From NCBI GenBank assembly GCA_029215795.1, contig JARDYH010000002.1:269770310-269834309 (forward strand): a stretch of DNA of 64,000 nt. The letters are read 5' to 3'. Position 1 is the stretch's first letter. Each line of letters starts with the position of its first letter. The DNA comes from Anniella stebbinsi. Lineage: Eukaryota; Chordata; Lepidosauria; Squamata; Anniellidae. The translations under genes and the position numbers were made by a program. Below are positions 9,591 to 20,647 of the stretch, piece by piece. The notes below the pieces were generated by a model. It was not told where the DNA came from, searched no databases, and was given only the letters and a program-made list of their open reading frames with translations.

Positions 9591-10690
9591 GTAGGCTCAG
9601 AAGTACTTTAGGCTAAATGTGTAAGACATCTTTATGGTTTGTTGGCATAGTGACCTGATCAACCAGGTGTCTTTCCCATTGAGGGAGCCCTGCGTGTGTA
9701 TCTCGATTCATGTGTGGGATCCCTTCAGTCTGATGCTGACCACATGCCAGCTGAAGACATGGCTAGCACATGTTTCGTTGTCTATGGGGTAGGGCAAGAC
9801 AGCATGTTCTCCAAAGCCCCCGTCAATGCCCAAATGCTTGAAGATGACTTCTATTTTGGTAGGAAAATGAGTTCAAATATGCCCTGAGCACTGTATGGGA
9901 AAAGAGAGATTTGGCACATGTGGCTTTGTCCATGATAGCACTGCCATTACAGAAAGGAAGAGGCACCAACTGAACACGATCTCGCTTTTTGTAGCATTTT
10001 GGCCCTGCTGGCTTGCCATATCAGGAAGTGCCTGAGCCAACTTTCAGGCACTGTGTGCTTTCAGTTTCTGTTCAGCATGGCTGCAGCAATATGCTGTGTA
10101 GGCCTGTTCTTAATAAGCCTTATTTATTAAAGTTGTTTTTTCTTGGTTTTACATCCTCTGTGTGCCCTTCCCTTCATGATATGTCTCACTTACGACAATA
10201 GGGATGTGAAAAGTTCTGTTCTGCTTCACTCTGTATTGTAAACATTTATGCATGTTTTAAAAAATATTTCCCCCTCTATAATACCTTTTGGTCATCTATC
10301 CAACTGCAAAGTGAAGATCTCGCCACCTGCTATACAGAAATGTTGACTCATTATCGCCTTTAGCATTGTTGCACATGCCTCACTCCCCAGTGTTGGGGAG
10401 AGGACTCCAATTCAACTTCCTTTGGAGGAAAGAGCATTAGAGACGTGTGGCATTTGGGGAAGGTTTGCTTTATTTACAAATATTATGTACTAGTACAGCC
10501 CGTAGCCCTAGCCCCATTCCCCTGGACATTGAACATTTGTGTTGTCTTTGGCACAGTTTTCTCCTCATTCTAGAAGGTTGAAAAGCCTCTCCTAAGATTT
10601 AATTTCTGGCAGTAAAAGCTTTAGAGTTCCTTCGGATGGGGGGGAAATCGCGTTCCCTTACCGCTGACAGTAATCTCTTCCGCTTCTGTA
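9591..10690. other. Interval without recognised feature
   Basis: No gene, RNA or repeat family that I can support. Confidence 0.4.
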
Positions 10691-10934
10691 ACGAGTTCCA
10701 ATTACCTGGAAGGAGAGAGCAGGAAGAGAAGCTACCACACGGCTTGTACAGCTTCAATGAAGTTTAATGGGACAGCGCCCTCTAGTGGCCGTTTTATAGC
10801 AGAACTTCTGCACACAGAAGGAAATAGTGAGGTACATCAGAAGGGTCGTTTTTTCTGAGCCTTTGTTTAAATCGCTAAAACCAGGAAGTGGAGTGGGAGG
10901 CGTGCAGGAGGACCATTGCATCGTAAAAATGACC

Positions 10935-11000
10935 CATGAAGATCCGTGAGTGGCCAGTCACAAGTGTGCGATAAAATGCTCATCTGAAGAAGCTCATAAG
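10935..11000 (+). repeat. Copy of an unnamed dispersed repeat (GTGAGTGGCCAGTCAC)
   Basis: CCGTGAGTGGCCAGTCAC followed by AAGTGTGCGATAAAATGCTC. Related blocks occur at 63665-63715 (plus), 29600-29665 (minus) and 54415-54470 (minus). The full extent and class are unknown. Confidence 0.5.
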
Positions 11001-11378
11001 CAAAAATATGCTTCCTGGGTTTTGTCTTCACCCCACCCCCCACCCGCACGCCGAATGCAACTCCTGATAGCTTCTCTAAAACTGAATTCAGGCCTCAGGC
11101 TGAAAGATTCAACACCCCGTGAAGTGGAGCATAGTTGGAGGAGGCAAAGAGCAGAGCACTCCTACCAGGCAGCAACAGATGCCCGGACAGTGTCTCAGAA
11201 CCCTCAAGGTGTTTCCAGCTAATGTTTAGCTCATTCGCGCTTTGCCTCTCTCTACCCCTCAACTTGTTATTTCATACACACACACTAGCCCCTCCACTTA
11301 GCTGGGGCCTAGTTACCTCCTCCAAACTCTGCTGGCTAAGAGAGATCTCTAGATATCAAGAGACTCCCAACATGCCCC

Positions 11379-11592
11379 AGCCTACAACTCACTGAGAGCC
11401 ACTGCGGCGTAGTGGTTACAGAGTTGGACTGGGACTCAGGAGACCCAGGTTCTAGTCCCCACTCAGCCATGAGGCTCACTGGGTGACTTTAGGCCAGTCA
11501 CCGACTCTCAGCCTAACCAGCCTCACAGGATAAAATGGAGAGAGGTTCCTCGCTAAAGGAAAAAAAGGTGGGATATAAATATAATAATAATA
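11379..11592 (+). mobile_element. Sauria-type SINE (tRNA-derived)
   Basis: The head has an A-box-like GCGTAGTGGTTA and B-box-like GGTTCTAGTCCCC, then CACTCAGCCATGAGGCTCAC, CAGCCTAACCAGCCTCACAG and the 3' part GGTGGGATATAAATATAATA. The element sits between perfect 16-bp direct repeats ACTCCCAACATGCCCC at 11363-11378 and 11593-11608. The recognisable head starts at 11394, so 15 bp of other sequence lies between the left duplication and the head. Its 3' end is of the kind thought to be mobilised by a BovB LINE. No BovB is in the window. Confidence 0.9.
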
Positions 11593-11604
11593 ACTCCCAA
11601 CATG

Positions 11605-11905
11605 CCCCTGCCAAAATAGGTCTGTTTCTACACCGGCCTTTTCCCCCGGGAATGTCCCTGGCAGCTCCCGGGGTGTCCAAATGGCGGGTTCTTTCCGCGG
11701 TCCTGGGAACATCCCAAGACCGTGGGAGGTGTGGGTGCCCATCCCTCCTGGTACCTGCTTGCTCACAAGTAAGCAGGCACCAGAGACTGGCATGGAGCCA
11801 CACCACATGGCTCTGTCTCCATAAGGGGAGGAGGTGGCAGCAATTTCGCCACCCCTGGGATAGCAGGGAGGGGGTTGGGAACCCAATTTCAGGGGGGGGT
11901 TAACA
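11605..11905. mobile_element. GC-rich MITE-like fragment related to 9098-9590
   Basis: Shares TTTCTACACCGGCCTTTTCC, CCGCGGTCCTGGGAA and CCGGGAATGTCCC with the 9.1-9.6 kb element. The right end is unclear and an L2 tail follows. Confidence 0.4.
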
Positions 11906-11924
11906 CTTACATTTTGCGATTATT

Positions 11925-11931
11925 ATTATTA

Positions 11932-11962
<31 letters not shown>

Positions 11963-12310
11963 TTATTTATATCCTGCCTTTTTCCCAATACTGGGACCCA
12001 AGGCAGCTTACAAATTAAAACACGTACAGTTAAAACAAATATATACAAAAATTAAAAATATAATTTAACTTAGTACGATTTTAAAACATTTTAAACATTT
12101 TAAATACACATAATTAAAAAAATCCAAACTATAAGGAGCACATCCACAAAGGTCTGAACTACTACCCAAAGGCCTGTTGAAACAGAAAAGTTTCAGCCTG
12201 CCTCCGAAAGCACACCAAGGAGGGAGCCAGTCTAGCTTCCCTGGGAAGGGAGTTCCAGAGCCTTGGGGCAGCCACCGAGAAAACCCTCTCCCGCATGCTC
12301 CCGGCTCCTT
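11925..12310 (-). mobile_element. L2-like LINE 3' end
   Basis: The minus strand begins with a coding end RERVFSVAAPRLWNSLPREA, continues FRRQAETFLFQQAFG and then a stop. A 3' UTR with GCCTTGGGTCCCAGTATTGG follows, ending in (ATAA)n/(ATT)n near 11925. This is a heavily 5'-truncated copy with its 43-codon terminal frame still open. Confidence 0.8.
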
Positions 12311-12498
12311 CTGGGGGGGAAAAATGGCAGCCGCAACATCCCTCCTTCCTCCCAGGACATCATGCTTCCCCTGTGTGTATCCAGATAGACGATCCCAGAA
12401 GCAGGTACGTCCAGGATCATGCCCCCTCCCTCCCTCTTCACCCATAGGAGTAGAAAGGACCAAGGATTGCTAAACTTGCCTAAGATTGTGCCCTAAGG

Positions 12499-12600
12499 CA
12501 GCCTTTTCCAAACAGGTGCCCTCTAGATGTGTTGAACTACAACTCCCAGCCGGGAGTTGTACTCCCACACAGCTGGAGGGCACTTGCTTGGAAAAGGCTG
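12499..12600. mobile_element. Palindromic hAT-like MITE (AACTCCCA family), 102 bp
   Basis: Ends CAGCCTTTTCCAA and TTGGAAAAGGCTG are perfectly inverted. Flanks are CCCTAAGG (12491-12498) and CTTTAAGG (12601-12608), 6 of 8 matching. The centre is ACTACAACTCCCAGCCGGGAGTTGTA, here split as ACTACAACTCCCAG and CGGGAGTTGTA. Confidence 0.75.
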
Positions 12601-12608
12601 CTTTAAGG

Positions 12609-12809
12609 TCTCAGAACTCCACCAGCACTACCCCCAAAAAAGAAACCTCGGCTATGGTTTATTAAGAGCCAATGAGCCAAGGGTTTATTAAGCAACATGT
12701 TCAATCTCCAAATCTACAAGCATCATCAAATTTCATAGGAACAAAATATCACCGGTTTATGCCAAGGGCACATTATTGTTTTCTAGCAATGTCTTTTGGT
12801 TCCAAATTA

Positions 12810-12843
<34 letters not shown>

Positions 12844-14402
12844 AACTGCCAGGCACAGCTGAGTGGCTGGTGGCTTTTTTTAAAAAAAAGTAAATTACAT
12901 ATTTGCCTCCTGTGGGCCTCAGCAGGCAATGAGGACCCTGAAAACAGCTGCATCCACCACTGTGAGTTCACGACACATTTCTGGCTGATGAGAGATTATT
13001 TTCCCTGCTGGAGGGCTACACCTCAGAGAAGGGACATGAATTGGGATGGGGCAGCTACTCATTCTCAGGGACATTTGCCTCTTGACTGACAAGTTGGCAT
13101 GTCCAGTTGACAGGCCTATCAGAGTACCAACTGGCCTCCAGGTAAGCAGCTTCATTGCATCCATGGTGCCAGAGAGTCCCTTAAAGGCTTCCAAAGTTGC
13201 TTCTAAAGATATATTAGTAGATGGTCCAACACAGTCCTGGTCCTTCCTTTCTGTTATTTGGCTGATTAACAGTGCAATCCTAGCCATGGCTACTCAAGAG
13301 TAAGTCCCAGTAGGGCTTACTCCCAAGTACATGGGTACAGGACTGCAGCACAAAGTATTTTTAGACTGCTGGTTAACTTGGGGTACTTTTTTAATTGACC
13401 CAAAGATTTTAATCAATTGATATGACTGATTAAGTGTGAAATCTTATACATGTTTGGACAGAAACAAATCATATCTGTCTAAACATGCATAGGATTGTGC
13501 TCTAGTTGACAAAAGACTGCAGGCCGGGGAGCTGCTGTGGAAAAATTCAGAGCGGCATTGCAGATGGTTTTTGAAACACCTGGGGAAGCAAGAAAAGTAA
13601 ATTAAAGCTGGTCTGCCAAAGGGAAGCTGTGTTCTATTAAAATATCAATAGATGTGTACCAAAGTTAGCACACTGTCTATTAAAACAGTACAAGGTGACC
13701 CCTCTCCTCTCATTCAAGGATTACCAAGATCCAACCCCCCTCTCTCTCCCCCTCCCTCTCATGCATCTTCCTCAATACACTCACATACTTTGCTCCTCAG
13801 TATTTGGGCTCCATCACACCAGCAATGTGTGTGGATTTGCAGCACAGTACTCACAGTATGCCATGCCTGTCCTGCTGACACCTCACCTCTTCCCCAGCCT
13901 TTTCCGTCTTTTCTTAGAACGCCTAAAGTCTGGATTATTTTCCCTAAGTGCGTTTAATGCGCCCTTAAGCCTCCGTGTAGTGCTGTACTCTCACGTTTTC
14001 CTTTGTTGGGGGCGTGTGCTGTGACGGGAGTCTTGCTGTTAGCGTGAATGGATTGCATCAGGTCCTGGCAGGGAAAAGCAATCTCTCCCAGCAGCCGGCT
14101 CCAAGCCTCAATATAAAAGCCAAACCTTGCATCCCAGGCTCGAAAGCCTTTTTTAAAATCATACAACGTCTGAATCTCTGCAGAGACAGGATTGTACTCC
14201 CTCAATGCCCCCAAAGAGCCAGACTAAAGGGTGGTTCCATTTTTGCCCCACAGAAGGCAGTCTGATTGAAGTGCTCATCTGTCAGGACCTGCTTGTATAT
14301 GTCTTGTTAAAGGGGGGGAGGAGCAACCAATGAACTGGAGGAAGAAAGGGAAAGGGTGGGGTGGAGTGGAGTGGAATGGAATGGAAGAACAAACAAGCAA
14401 AA
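12609..14402. other. Interval without gene; small MITE-like palindromes
   Basis: A (TC)n run lies at 12813-12841. A repeat of the type GTGCAATCCTA...AGTAAGTCCCA lies at 13265-13350. A palindrome ATACATGTTTGGACAG...CTGTCTAAACATGCAT lies at 13438-13497 with TTA/CTA flanks. No exon recognised. Confidence 0.4.
12813..12841. repeat. (TC)n microsatellite
   Basis: About 14 TC units, uninterrupted. Confidence 0.9.
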
Positions 14403-14411
14403 GAGCAGTGT

Positions 14412-14454
<43 letters not shown>

Positions 14455-14455
14455 T
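14412..14455. repeat. (AAT)n tract, 3' tail of the LINE
   Basis: About 14 AAT units. On the minus strand these are the (ATT)n tail of the L2-like LINE. Confidence 0.85.
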
Positions 14456-14984
14456 ATTTATTTATTACCCGCCTCTCCCAACGGATCGAAGTGGGGAACA
14501 GCATCAAACATAAAATACAAAAACTGATTAAAAGCACATAAAACCAATACATCATTAAAATACCAATAAAACACCAATAAAACACTTTAAAATTCATTTG
14601 GGTAGGCCTGCCGGAAGAGATCAGTCTTTATAGATCTTCTAAATTCCTGAATACTGGTGAGTTGGTGAATCTCTCCCGGCAGGTCATTCCACAATCTGGG
14701 AGCGGCAGAAGAGAAGGTCCTCTGGGTAACGGTTGTCAGTCTAGTTCTTGTTGACTGTAGTAAATTCTTCCCAGAGGACCTGAGAGTGAGGGGCGGATTG
14801 TATGGGAGAAGGCGATCCCGTCGGTAACCTGGACCCAAACCATGTAGGGCTTTAAAGGTAATAACCAACACTTTGTACTTCGCCTGGAAACTGATTGGCA
14901 GCCAGTAAAGAGATTTTAAAACTGGTGTAATGTGGTCACCCCTAGTTGTACCGGTGACCAACCTGGCTGTCATATTTTGAACTA

Positions 14985-15342
14985 GACCCCATCTAGATGG
15001 ATTCCGTTTGACGCCTGTTCCTCCGATAATGCGCATCTTCTCGGAAGCGCTTTTATCGTAAATACTTGTATGGAGGAGGTAATTGAGCACTCAACTGGTG
15101 ACCTGACCGGTTGTTTCAAATGTGGTTTACAAGTAGTTAATGTGGAGAATCGCTAGTTCACATAGTCAAAATGCGCTTTAATGGCCGGAGCAAAATAAAA
15201 CTCGCTATTTGACGCGCAATCGATAATGCGCATAATCGGATGTTTAAAGCGCCTCAGCCCCCAATTTGCGCTCCTCTCTTGTAGAGGTAAAAAAAATTAA
15301 TCAGCCTTGAAAGAGCTTTAAACCTCTCTTGTAGAGGCAGCC
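14985..15342 (+). mobile_element. Harbinger-like MITE (CTCTACAAG family), copy 1, inside LINE ORF
   Basis: The left end is GACCCCATCTAGATGG. The right end, reverse complemented, is GGCTGCCTCTACAAGAG. It is flanked by CTA at 14982-14984 and 15343-15345. Dropping the element and one CTA joins the LINE frame as VRKLQLVQNM without a shift. Its interior (AATGCGCATCTTCTCGG, AAAACTCGCTATTTGACGCG) matches the five other copies. Confidence 0.9.
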
Positions 15343-15345
15343 CTA

Positions 15346-16329
15346 GTTGAAGTTTCCGGACTAGGCACAGAGGTAGCCCTATGTACAGCGCATTGAAGAA
15401 GTCGAGCCTCGAAGTTACCAGCACGTGCACTACTGATTTTAGGTCTTCCAACTCTAGGAAGGGGCACAGCTGGCGTATCAGCTGAAGCTGATAGTAGGCA
15501 CTCCTGGCAGTCGCATCTATCTGAGCTGTCATTTGGAGCAACGGATCCAGGAGCACCCCCAAGCTGTGAACACAGCCTTTCAGGGGGAGTGTAACCCCAT
15601 CCAGAACTGGTTGACACACCTCCAACCCCAGGTTGTGGCCCTTGACAGCAAGCACCTCCGTCTTGTCTGGATTCAGCTTCAGTTTGTTTTTCCTCATCCA
15701 GCCTCCAAGCATTCATTCAGAGGAGACACACTATCCTTAGCTGACGCTGTTGTCAAAGGCATAGAGAAATATATTTGGGTGTCATCAGCGTATTGATAGC
15801 ACCCCGCCCCATGCCTCCGGATGATCTCTCCCAGCGGTTTCATGTAGATGTTAAACAGCATTGGGGATAGGATGGCACCTTGTGGTACACCACATAGCTG
15901 CTCTTTCTTTGAAGAGCAACTATCCCCAAGCATCACCATCTGGAACCTGCCCGAGAGGTAGGACCAGAACCACTGCAGCACAGTGCCCCCGAGTCCCAAT
16001 CCCCTCAGGCGTTCCAGAAGGATACCATGGTCGATGGTATCGAAAGCCGCTGAGAGGTCCAGGAGTACCAACAGGGACACACTCCCCCTGTCAATACTTA
16101 AGCGTAGATCATCCACTAAGGCGACCATAGCAGACTCAACTCCATATCCTGCCCTGAAGCCAGTTTGAAATGGGTCTAGAAAATCTGTATCATCCAAAAC
16201 TGCTTGCAGTTGGAAGGCAACCACCCTCTCGATCACCTTGCCCAAAAATGGAAGATTTGATACTGGCCTGTAGTTATTAAAGTCCAGGGGATCCAGGGAG
16301 GGCTTTTTTACTACCGCTTCTTTTAACAT
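15346..16329 (-). pseudogene. LINE reverse transcriptase domain (L2-like ORF2)
   Basis: In order: NNYRPVSNLPFLGKVIERVV, FQTGFRAGYGVESAM, LLVLLDLSAAFDTIDHGILL (motif A Asp), GVPQGAILSPMLFNIYM (motif B), CYQYADDTQIYF (motif C with the catalytic YADD), then KLNPDKTEVLAV and SLGVLLDP. The RT catalytic Asp residues are present. One frameshift lies in the 15694-15712 overlap. The frame runs into the MITE junction at 15345 and resumes at 14984. As a retroelement enzyme it would copy LINE RNA at a nicked target. Here it cannot be made intact. Confidence 0.9.
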
Positions 16330-17364
16330 GATGGAAAACTCCCCTCCCTGAGAGATGCATTAATAATATATTGTAATTGTGATCTAACTGCATCTCCTCC
16401 CTGGACGACAAGCCAAGAAGGACAGGGATCGAGAGGGCAAGTCGTCCTCCTCACTCGTCCAGGCAGCTTGTCCATGTCCTCGGTAATCACCAACTGAAAC
16501 TGATCCAGTGTAATTCTACTCGTGGAGTTGCTGGACATTCCATTGTCAGCCTCTGCTATAACGACTGCATCTAAGTCGGCTCTTATCCGAGAGATTTTAT
16601 CTGTGAAATGATCGTTAAAGGCATCACAGCGAACTACCAAAGGCTCTAAAATCGGGTTCAGGGGGGAGGGTGCCCGGGTTAGACCCCTCACCACCCTGAA
16701 CAGTTCTGCTGGATGCGAATTCGCAGGCGCAATGCATGCAGAGAAGTAAGCTTTCTTTGCTGCACGTATTGCCACCCCATAGGAACGAAGATGTTCTCTA
16801 TGTCATGTCTTATCGGATATAAGTTGAGTTTTCCACCATCGGCGCTCCAGTCATCCTTTCTGCTTCAACTCCCTGAGATCTTCTGTATACCAGGGCACCC
16901 GATTAGAAGCGGGTCGGAGAGGACGTTTGGGGGCGATCGTGTCGATAGCCCTAGTTAGGTCTTGATTCCATCTATTGACCAGGGCTTCTACAGGATCGTC
17001 AACGATACCAGCCATAGGTCCCTCCAAGGCCTTCTTGAATCCAGAAGGATCCATCAGCCTTCGAGGGCGGACCATCTTAATAGGTCCGCCACTCCTGCAG
17101 GGGTGGGTGGTAGCCGTGATACTAACCCTGACCCGAAAATGGTCTGTCCATGACAATGCAGAGGTATTTGTTACCTCCGCTCACAGATCTGTCTGTTTGG
17201 AGCTGAAGACAGCATCGAGGGTGTGACCTGCTGAATGTGTAGGTCCAGAGACCAATTGGGATAGGCCCATGGTTGTCATGGATGCCATGAACTCCCGAGC
17301 TGCACCTGACTGTCGTATTTACTATACTGGATCTAGGAAGCCAGCCAACTCCCTTATCTAAGAA

Positions 17365-17981
17365 TGTCTGGGAAAAATGCCAGACCTTACTTGTTTAAAG
17401 GGTTTTATTTGCAGTTCGAAAATCCAATTACAAATCGCCAGGGTCATGCCAATAGTTCCATCAGTCCAGTTGTCGAAGCCGAAGGTCAAACCAGGTTTCC
17501 AAATTCCAAGGTCCAAAGCAACAGTCAGCCGGGTGTTCAGTCCACAGGTTCTGATCCGAGATCACGTAGGAGGTCAAGAGCTGAAAACGTTGGTTGTTCT
17601 CAACGAATCTTAGCTTCTGCCTCCTCCCCCTTATATACTCCGTTTGAGCCTGTTCACAGCTGCGTGCAATTCCTTCATTATCTTACTTAAGGCTTGCGTC
17701 AGCTGTGCTCTGTTTTCTCAGTCTCATGCTTCGCCTTGTGGGCTTAGCTTTCTCCGCCCGTTTGAGCTGCCGCCTTTGCTGGGGAGTTACTGGACAAACT
17801 CCTTCAGGCCCCGAGTCTTCCTCATTAGAAACGGGGTGGGAGAGGGTGGCTTTCCTGGGGCTCTTCTGAGGACCCTCCCTGCTGTTTCTCCTCCTCCGGT
17901 AAGTCCTGGGGAATGGGTAAAGCTGCAGTTTCTGCCCCTTCTTCCTCCTCAGAGGAAGATTCTTCAGCCTGCCTCATGACA
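17365..17981 (-). mobile_element. Solo LTR inserted in the LINE, 617 bp
   Basis: On the minus strand it begins TGTCATGAGGCAGG and ends TTTTTCCCAGACA, the TG...CA ends of an LTR. A TATATAAGGGGGAGG box lies at about 17625-17637, and an AATAAA signal at 17404-17409 (minus). The U3 part has a quasi-open acidic frame (EESSSEEEEG). No internal gag/pol is present. I could not find a matching target duplication (AAGAA versus TTGAC). Gypsy-type or retroviral origin cannot be decided here. Confidence 0.7.
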
Positions 17982-18013
17982 TTGACAAACCAGCCTCGAA
18001 TGGGATGTTGAAA

Positions 18014-18350
18014 TCACCCAGGACCCAAAGCCTGGGTGAATCCAACACCAACTCCGAGACTAGTTCCATGAGCTTGGTCAGGGAGTCTGATAGGCAGCAG
18101 ACTCCCTAGTCTATCCCTGGCCTTCAGACTCAGGTACACACACTCGATGTGATTCAATTGCCGGACAGGAAGTCTGGTCAGGTTAAGATTGTCCTTGTAG
18201 ACCACAGCTACTGCACCCCCCCGCCTACTTTCCCTCACCTGCTCACTAACACAGTATCCAGCTGGGAGAGCCTGGGCCCATGTCAGCCCACTATCATCTC
18301 CCAGCCAGGTCTCTGTGAAACACGCCAGGTCGGCCTCCTCATCTATAAGG
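18014..18350 (-). pseudogene. LINE apurinic-like endonuclease fragment
   Basis: The minus frame reads EEADLACFTETWLGDDSG, then RRGGAVAVVYKDNL and HIECVYLSLKA. This matches the N-terminal EEP endonuclease of L2/CR1-type LINEs (ETWL block and RRGGGVAxxY block). It is broken by a frameshift near 18238 and then by the LTR at 17981. The start codon region upstream of 18350 is not clear. Confidence 0.75.
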
Positions 18351-18370
18351 AGTAAGGGACCATAAGTCTG

Positions 18371-19002
18371 ACACGCTTATGCATCAGAGGTAAAAAAAAT
18401 ACGGAGTCAAACCAGGGGGAAAATTAGGTGTGATTGAGCTCTTTGTTTCTTTTCCCCTCCACCGCTAGGCAACTCATAATACATTTTGCCTTCCCTAGAA
18501 TTGTCTTCTGTGTTTCCAAAAATAAAGACAGACGGCATCAAGAGAAACTACTCAGGACCACCTCACTGGCTCATCCAAGGACCTAGTCCTCCCTGGGTGA
18601 GCCACAAGCAAGGTACTCTGGAGCAGTTCTTTAGGAAGCTTTGGGAGCAAGTGAAGAAATTCCCTTGAGAAAAGGCACATATCTCGAAATGCGTCAGGAT
18701 CCAAACATTGGTGTAGCTCTCTCTTTTGTTTTGGCTTTTCGTGGCTGTTTTTGGATCCTCGTTCTTCTTGTTTGGCTTTGGCTTTGGCTTTCACTCCTCT
18801 CTTGGAGGTATTTCTCCTCACCCATACCTCCTATAAGAATTGCTCTTCACATAATGTAAAACATGAAAATCTCTTTCCATGCCCACCCTGTATTAAGAAG
18901 CAACGAGAATTTGTTCACCTGTAAAAATGTCCTTGGTGGAAAGAAGGAACACGATGATCCCTGGATTCTTAAGGTGCTTCCAGACGGAGGGCTCCTATCA
19001 CT
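18371..19002. other. Interval without gene; weak Penelope-like motif
   Basis: Around 18640-18720 the plus strand has CCCTTGAGAAAAGGCACATA then TCTCGAAATGCGTCAGG, a degraded analogue of the stem/GAAACGCGT block at 2457-2509. The rest is unrecognised, with TTTGGCTTTGGCTTT pseudo-repeats near 18770. Confidence 0.35.
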
Positions 19003-19029
19003 ACTACTACTACTACTACTACTACTAAA

Positions 19030-19072
<43 letters not shown>

Positions 19073-19073
19073 T
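19003..19073. repeat. (ACT)n(AAT)n compound microsatellite
   Basis: ACT units followed by about 14 AAT units. Confidence 0.9.
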
Positions 19074-19559
19074 TTTTTTAAAAAATTGCACAGCTATTTT
19101 GTCTTTTCCTCCATAATGGATTTCTTTTTGCAAGACAAAAGTCAGAAGACATGGTGGGACGACATGGGAAAGTTAGAAATTGAAGCAGACACCATCTGCA
19201 TCCCCCATAACATTCCATGAATGAGGTGGAATGATTGCATAATAAAAGGCTCTTCTGGAAGCACCTTTAAACCCCAATTAATCTGTGTTGTAGTGGTCCA
19301 AAGTCAGGGACTGCTTGTGAGTCAACAACAGGCCACCTTCATTCCAATAAATAAAATATGGGGAGCGAGTGTTAAATGGAGATGGACAGTCAACATTACT
19401 TCCCCACTTTACGGTGACACGTTAAGATGTTCCTGTCCTCTCAACCCTTTTAACTACTTGGCTACTGCTACTTTGATCTGTTTAAAAAGAACAAATTATA
19501 GAGCTGTTAGCTTCCGACTCTTTTAAATGCTCAGTGTGTATACATGGGTGGGTGGGTGT

Positions 19560-19690
19560 GTTTATTAATGCTATGAAAGTATTTGCGTTATTTATTTTAT
19601 GATTGTTTTATGATTTTTAATCTTCTGCACCTCCTCGAGCATACTTGAGGCAAGCTGGCTAATAAATCTTAAAATGAGAATAATTAAAAT
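19560..19690 (+). mobile_element. Possible LINE 3' tail
   Basis: T-rich 3' UTR-like sequence with GAGGCAAGCTGGCTAATAAA and an A-rich end, similar in layout to the other L2-like tails. No coding part. Confidence 0.4.
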
Positions 19691-20110
19691 GACAACTTGT
19701 TCCCTGCAGATAGGAGCCCACCAACGATCACCCTGGTTAAGGAGCATATATGTCATCCTCCTCTCCCTGAACAGGACATCCACAGATCTACAGAAAGCCA
19801 AGATTACTCCATTTCCTAGACTCACCAGTACGTTCACTGTTGCTGCATACAAGTGTTTTTTTGTTTTTATATTGATAAAGTGTGGGAAGCTACCATGTCG
19901 GATGGCAATCAGGAACAAATGTATAAAAGCTGGTGCCCAGGATCTGCATACTGTGACTTCACATCAAGAAATGGAGCCCAGGACAATGATATGAAGATAA
20001 AGATGGGGAGCTATGTAGACCAAGGCAGGCCCATTTCTCCATGGTTCCCCTTTAATAACCTAGCTTATATTGAGCCAGTCCATTTTCCACCTAACTCAGC
20101 ATTGTCTACA

Positions 20111-20348
20111 CGAGGGAAAGGCAACCTGGTGTTCTCCAGATGTTTTGGGACTACAACTAATCCTCGACCATTGGACATGCTGCCTAGGACTTATGGGAGT
20201 TGTAGTCCAAAACATCTGGAGGGCATCAGGTGCCTATCCCTGCTCTAACCCAGCTTTTCCCAACGTGGTGCTTTCCAGAAGCGTTGGGCTGGAATGATGG
20301 GAGTTGAAGTCCAACACAACTGGAGGGTACCAAGTTGGGCAAGGCCAG
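20111..20348. mobile_element. Two palindromic hAT-like MITEs of the AACTCCCA family
   Basis: Copy one, about 20111-20242, has CCAGATGTTTTGGGACTACAA, shown here as CCAGATGTTTTGGG, and its inverse CCAAAACATCTGG. Copy two, about 20251-20348, begins CAGCTTTTCCCAAC and ends GTTGGGCAAGGCCAG. Target duplications are not clear for either. Confidence 0.6.
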
Positions 20349-20530
20349 TCTACTCTGACTGACAGCAGATCTCCAGGGTTTCAGATTGGAGATGTTGGGA
20401 ATTGAACTCAGGACCTTTTGCATGCCAAGCATGTGCTCTGCCATTGAGCCACAGCCCTTCACCCATTGAGTTCTATGGGACAAAGTCAGGTTATCTGGGA
20501 CATAACTGAGATAGACCGAAACCTGTTCCT
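20349..20530 (-). mobile_element. tRNA-derived SINE fragment (family B)
   Basis: The minus strand reads GCTCAATGGCAGAGCACATG, CATGCAAAAGGTCCTGAGTTC and AATTCCCAACATCTCC. This is the same A/B-box head as the copies at 49590-49800, 49806-50005 and 52619-52700 (GTAGAGCATTTGCTTTGCAT, GGTCCCAGGTTAGATCCCC). It is a different family from the Sauria SINE. The name was not determined. Confidence 0.65.
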
Positions 20531-20647
20531 CAGCCCAGACACAACACTGATTAGAGTCAGGCAGTAGATGTCATTTCTGAATGCACCCCTTCCTTCCTTC
20601 CTCCCATATATGTTAATGGTTGCCATTACCTCATGGGTTGGAGAATA

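Larger units (their letters stand above)
14403..18370 (-). mobile_element. Large L2-like LINE, nearly full ORF2, interrupted by a MITE and an LTR
   Basis: On the minus strand, 5' to 3', it carries an endonuclease segment (18350-18014), middle region (17156-16323), reverse transcriptase (16329-15346), the C-terminal domain (14984-14587), and a 3' UTR ending in (ATT)n at about 14455-14403. Motifs include FTETWLGDDSG (endonuclease), SAAFDTIDH, GVPQGAILSP and YADD (RT A, B and C) and SSAAPRLWNDLPGE (C-terminus). Frameshifts occur near 15700 and 16325, and insertions at 14985-15342 (Harbinger-like MITE) and 17365-17981 (solo LTR). It is dead but well enough kept to be a young-to-middle-aged copy. 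Confidence 0.9.

Noticed and set aside
11394..11470. A tRNA gene
   Set aside because: A/B-box sequences are present, but they form the head of a Sauria-type SINE with the full SINE body, tail and target duplications. No tRNA cloverleaf was established.
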